IMG/VR virus record: IMGVR_UViG_3300009128_000086
Span: 1-31,469 of that record
Reading direction: 5' to 3' (one strand)
Source of the DNA: a virus
Length of the DNA: 31,469 nucleotides
This document shows, one piece after another, positions 29,195 to 31,469 of this stretch (within the stretch, counting starts at the first letter, position 1; each line of letters opens with the position of its first letter). Under the pieces are notes generated by a model. That model did not search any database. It saw nothing but the letters and a program-made list of their open reading frames with translations, and had not been told where the DNA came from. The position numbers were made by a program, and so were the translations under genes.

Positions 29195-29838
29195 TTTGCC
29201 TCCCGCAGTTGATTGAACTCCCGAATGGCACCAGCGACCCGTTCCACCAGCCCGTCAGTATCTTCCATCAGGGCGGCGTCCACGGTCAGCTCCCAGATGT
29301 AATTGGCGAGCATGAAGGGCAGCTCCATCTGAGTTTCAGCCTGAACCATATCCGAGAAGGATTCGTACTGCTTGCTATACTGTTCCTTGCGTGCAGTACC
29401 CGCGAAGGACAGCCCGGCCAGCTCACCCGCTTTGACTTTCTCCCAAGTGTCGTCGTTCGCAACCTTGATAACCACTACCCATGTGCCGACCTTCTCGTCG
29501 GGGAACACAGGGTCCTCGCCCCGAATGATCCATGACTCAGCCACAAAACCGTCGTCGGGTTTGTAGTCGTGCTGAGTATCGACATTGTGGAGTAGGAGTT
29601 GTCGTTGGAATTCGTGAGCGGCGCGCTCGATGGTATCGGCATCCGCCCAGTCGCCTTGAGAGTCCATTTCATCGGGGGTATAGACGACGCCCATAACAAG
29701 GCGCTTTTCCTCGTCCACCTTCCGAATTTTCACGACTCCCTCCATGCGATCGTCTGCTTTCCAGATGAATTCTCGGTGGTTGGCTGCTTTATCGACAAGC
29801 GAAATGAACTGGACGGAAATGTCTTTTAGCTTTGCCAT
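29191..29838 (-). CDS. XkdF-like prohead protease
   Basis: A 215-residue protein with the family blocks of the phage XkdF group: VVYTPDEMDSQGDWADADTI (51-70), ERAAHEFQRQLLLHNVDTQH (71-90), VAESWII (99-105) and KAGELAGLSFAGTARK (136-151). These are taken to be serine proteases that mature the head; the His in DTQH and Ser in GLSF suit this. ATG 29838 is preferred over a longer frame because GGAGGG precedes it and the family starts here. It opens the whole minus-strand series. Confidence 0.82.
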   Translation of the reverse strand: MAKLKDISVQFISLVDKAANHREFIWKADDRMEGVVKIRKVDEEKRLVMGVVYTPDEMDSQGDWADADTIERAAHEFQRQLLLHNVDTQHDYKPDDGFVAESWIIRGEDPVFPDEKVGTWVVVIKVANDDTWEKVKAGELAGLSFAGTARKEQYSKQYESFSDMVQAETQMELPFMLANYIWELTVDAALMEDTDGLVERVAGAIREFNQLREAK

Positions 29839-29860
29839 ATACCCTCCAGTTGTTAACTTC

Positions 29861-29888
29861 AGCATAATTGCCGCCGGGGGATAGTCAA
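29861..29888 (-). promoter_or_regulatory. Promoter for the minus-strand structural genes
   Basis: In the 88-base gap between the divergent portal and protease genes, TTGACT (29888-29883), a 16-base spacer and TATGCT (29866-29861) face the protease gene. No comparably good plus-strand promoter for portal was seen. Confidence 0.5.
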
Positions 29889-29926
29889 GGGAAACCGATC
29901 CACATTTAGATTTAGGAGACAAAGTC

Positions 29927-31153
29927 ATGTCTAAGCCCAAGCGCAAATCGAGCGGTACCCGTGCTGTCGCTAAGGTGTTCCGCGCCCCCGCACTACCCCT
30001 CATGAAAACCTCGACACAGATTCAAACCGAAACCGATTCGGGCGGGTTTATTGCCTATCCGTACACCCTCGCCACGTTGAAGGATATCCGCGAGCCGTTT
30101 CACGATCGCTGTATTGCCCTGAAAGCAACAACCGCCGTGGGACTTGGATATTACTTCACCCGACCGGGAACCGATACGGTGGTGGAAAACTACACGCCAC
30201 CGGGAAACGCCGACGAGACTTTTGAGGAGGTGATACTGTCATGTGCAATTGACTTCGAGCAGACGGGCAACATCTACCTTGAGGTGGTCAGGACACGCGG
30301 CGGCAAGATCGGCGAGCTGTATTGGTTGCCAGCGGAGACGATGTGGAAGAAGAAAATTCGCGGTCGCAAAAACCAAGGCTATGTCCAGCGAATCACCGGC
30401 AAGGTACAGCCGTTCGTTCCATTCGGCTCCGAGAAGAAAGAGAAGGGCATAACCGAGGTGTTACACATCAGACAGCCGAATGCTTACAGCCGCCACTACG
30501 GGCTGCCGGATTGGCTGGGAGCCGCTGGCACTATTATCATGGCAAACAATGCCACCGCCTACAATGTGAATTTCTTCGCCAACAACGCCACGCCCGACTG
30601 GGCGCTGATCATCAGCGGGCAGAAGGTATCCACGGCGCTCGAGCAGAAAATCCGTGACTTCATCGAAACCAACTACAAGGGCATCGACAACGCGCGGAAG
30701 ATGCTGTACCTGAACCTGCCGAAATCAGAGAACGTGAATATCGAATTCAAGCAGCTCTCCAACTACTGGACGAAGGAGGGCGATTTCATGAGGCTGTTGT
30801 CCACCTCCCGTGACACCATACTTTCCAACCACGGCGTACCGCCGCGCCTCGTCGGTGTTGTCGTCTCTGGTCACCTCGGCGGCGGTAGCGAGGCACATGA
30901 ACAGCTTAAGATATTCAAATTCGTAACCGTCAATCCGCGCCAGCGCTACTATGAGAAGATTTTGAATGCTACGATTTTCGCGGAGGACGAGGTAGAAATC
31001 CACTTCAATGAACTGCAGATATTTGACGACGAGGAAGAGGGGGAGGTTGAATTGCTCCCACTTCGGCTCGGAGGAACTCTGGTAAACAGGGGAGCCGTCT
31101 ACAATGGTCTCCAAGTCCTCAAAGGCGCGATCCTCGGCCAAGAAGATCAGTAA
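29927..31153 (+). CDS. Portal protein
   Basis: A 408-residue protein of the P2 gpQ/PBSX-type portal family. It shows FHDRCIALKATTAVGLGYYF, the FEQTGNIYLEVVRTRGGKIG core, ELYWLPAETM, and the C-terminal DTILSNHGVPPRLVG followed by GSEAHEQLKIFKFVTVNPRQ. The dodecamer forms the DNA entry gate at one capsid vertex and the packaging motor's dock. ATG 29927 follows TTAGGAGAC. It lies on the plus strand, facing away from the protease and capsid genes; TerS overlaps its 3' end by 50 bases. Confidence 0.92.
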   Translation: MSKPKRKSSGTRAVAKVFRAPALPLMKTSTQIQTETDSGGFIAYPYTLATLKDIREPFHDRCIALKATTAVGLGYYFTRPGTDTVVENYTPPGNADETFEEVILSCAIDFEQTGNIYLEVVRTRGGKIGELYWLPAETMWKKKIRGRKNQGYVQRITGKVQPFVPFGSEKKEKGITEVLHIRQPNAYSRHYGLPDWLGAAGTIIMANNATAYNVNFFANNATPDWALIISGQKVSTALEQKIRDFIETNYKGIDNARKMLYLNLPKSENVNIEFKQLSNYWTKEGDFMRLLSTSRDTILSNHGVPPRLVGVVVSGHLGGGSEAHEQLKIFKFVTVNPRQRYYEKILNATIFAEDEVEIHFNELQIFDDEEEGEVELLPLRLGGTLVNRGAVYNGLQVLKGAILGQEDQ

Positions 31154-31469
31154 GCCACGAGACAGCAAGCCGCGCGGAACCCGTCAGCAGCGGGCGGATA
31201 CGGCTTTCGAGGCATATTGGAAACTGGGTGAGGATCGTTCACTTGATCGGCTGGCACGCGAACCAAAAATGCCATCACTGGGAACCCTTCGCAACTACTC
31301 GAAGGATTTTCACTGGCAGGATCGCCTACTCGAACGGCAGGAGAAAATCGCGGAGCAGGTCGACCGCGAAACCGCTCTGCTGGAGGCTCGGTTCATCACC
31401 AACCAGAAGAAATTCCTAATGAATCGGCTGGCGCGATACCATCGCGACAATATCAAGCAGCCGCTCGAA
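31104..31469 (+). CDS. terS: Terminase small subunit (N-terminal part, continues at 1)
   Basis: This is the 5' part of the 158-residue TerS gene; the rest is at 1-230 after closing the circle (31350 joins 1). ATG 31104 lies 50 bases inside the portal gene, in another frame. The first ~30 residues are basic and disordered (KSSKARSSAKKISKPR), followed by the HTH-like DRSLDRLAREPKMPSLGTL. The last 119 bases repeat the window's first 119. Confidence 0.8.
   Translation, partial: MVSKSSKARSSAKKISKPRDSKPRGTRQQRADTAFEAYWKLGEDRSLDRLAREPKMPSLGTLRNYSKDFHWQDRLLERQEKIAEQVDRETALLEARFITNQKKFLMNRLARYHRDNIKQPLE
31351..31469. repeat. Contig-closing direct repeat, right copy
   Basis: Exact copy of 1-119. An overlap of this size with a continuous gene across it is what a de Bruijn assembler leaves when a circular genome is closed at a k-mer of that length. 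Confidence 0.95.

Noticed and set aside
1-31469. CRISPR array, tRNA genes, diversity-generating retroelement, insertion sequence, integrase
   Set aside because: No regularly spaced repeats, reverse transcriptase, transposase, tyrosine or serine recombinase motifs, or tRNA-like folds were seen on either strand.

Overview
This window is one complete small tailed-phage genome (dsDNA, Caudoviricetes-type) written as a linear contig. Its first 119 bases are repeated exactly as its last 119, so the unique sequence is 31,350 bp and closes into a circle. The terminase small-subunit gene runs across the join. A tape-measure gene, a tail tube gene and a frameshifted tail-assembly chaperone, with no sheath gene seen, point to a long non-contractile tail (siphovirus type). 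Nothing fixes the host. Strong AGGAGG-type ribosome binding sites, sigma70-like TTGACA boxes and three classical Sec signal peptides show a bacterium; the Ala-x-Ala-type signal peptides would suit a Gram-negative host, but this is weak. No integrase, excisionase, CI-type repressor, DNA polymerase, tRNA gene or CRISPR array was recognised.

Layout. Portal, TerS and TerL form a short plus-strand cassette (29927 through the join to 1558). Everything else is on the minus strand and is read from 29838 down to 1627. In order of transcription the minus strand carries: XkdF-like protease, scaffold candidate, major capsid protein and connector/tail-completion genes (29838-25882); tail tube, chaperone G/GT, tape measure and tail-tip proteins (25882-20156); two paralogous fibre-like proteins (20156-19036); three consecutive genes with Sec signal peptides, the last a large lectin-like plus beta-helix protein (19020-16221); a membrane/lysis set with two papain-like hydrolases (16206-14381); a ParB-like protein, a DNA methyltransferase and a tiny S-adenosylmethionine decarboxylase (14142-12288); a separately promoted zinc-ribbon plus DUF932 unit ending in an intrinsic terminator (12149-11041); an early/replication block with a DNA-binding protein, a coiled-coil protein, an ERF annealase, a replication-organizer-like protein, an HTH protein and RuvC (10939-6743); then a rearranged modification region with an MT-A70 methyltransferase and a chimeric C5-methyltransferase/RuvC remnant; and finally small zinc-ribbon genes, a Gp37/Gp68 (DUF5131) protein and, at the far end, the head-morphogenesis gene.

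Genes are tightly packed with many 1-4 bp start/stop overlaps. No stretch above 300 bases lacks a gene. The largest gaps are 14807-15034 (two tandem hairpins), 11041-11102 (terminator), 10940-11040 (promoter) and 10607-10726 (inverted repeats plus a plus-strand terminator-like hairpin).

The most unusual points are: a 38-bp exact repeat encoding the same 12 residues in frame in two unrelated tail genes; a near-perfect parS-like palindrome (2718-2733) in a phage with no integrase; the three-gene secreted-protein cassette in the late operon; the AdoMet decarboxylase next to an AdoMet-dependent DNA methyltransferase; and the duplicated RuvC/small-protein pair with a methyltransferase fused into one copy.
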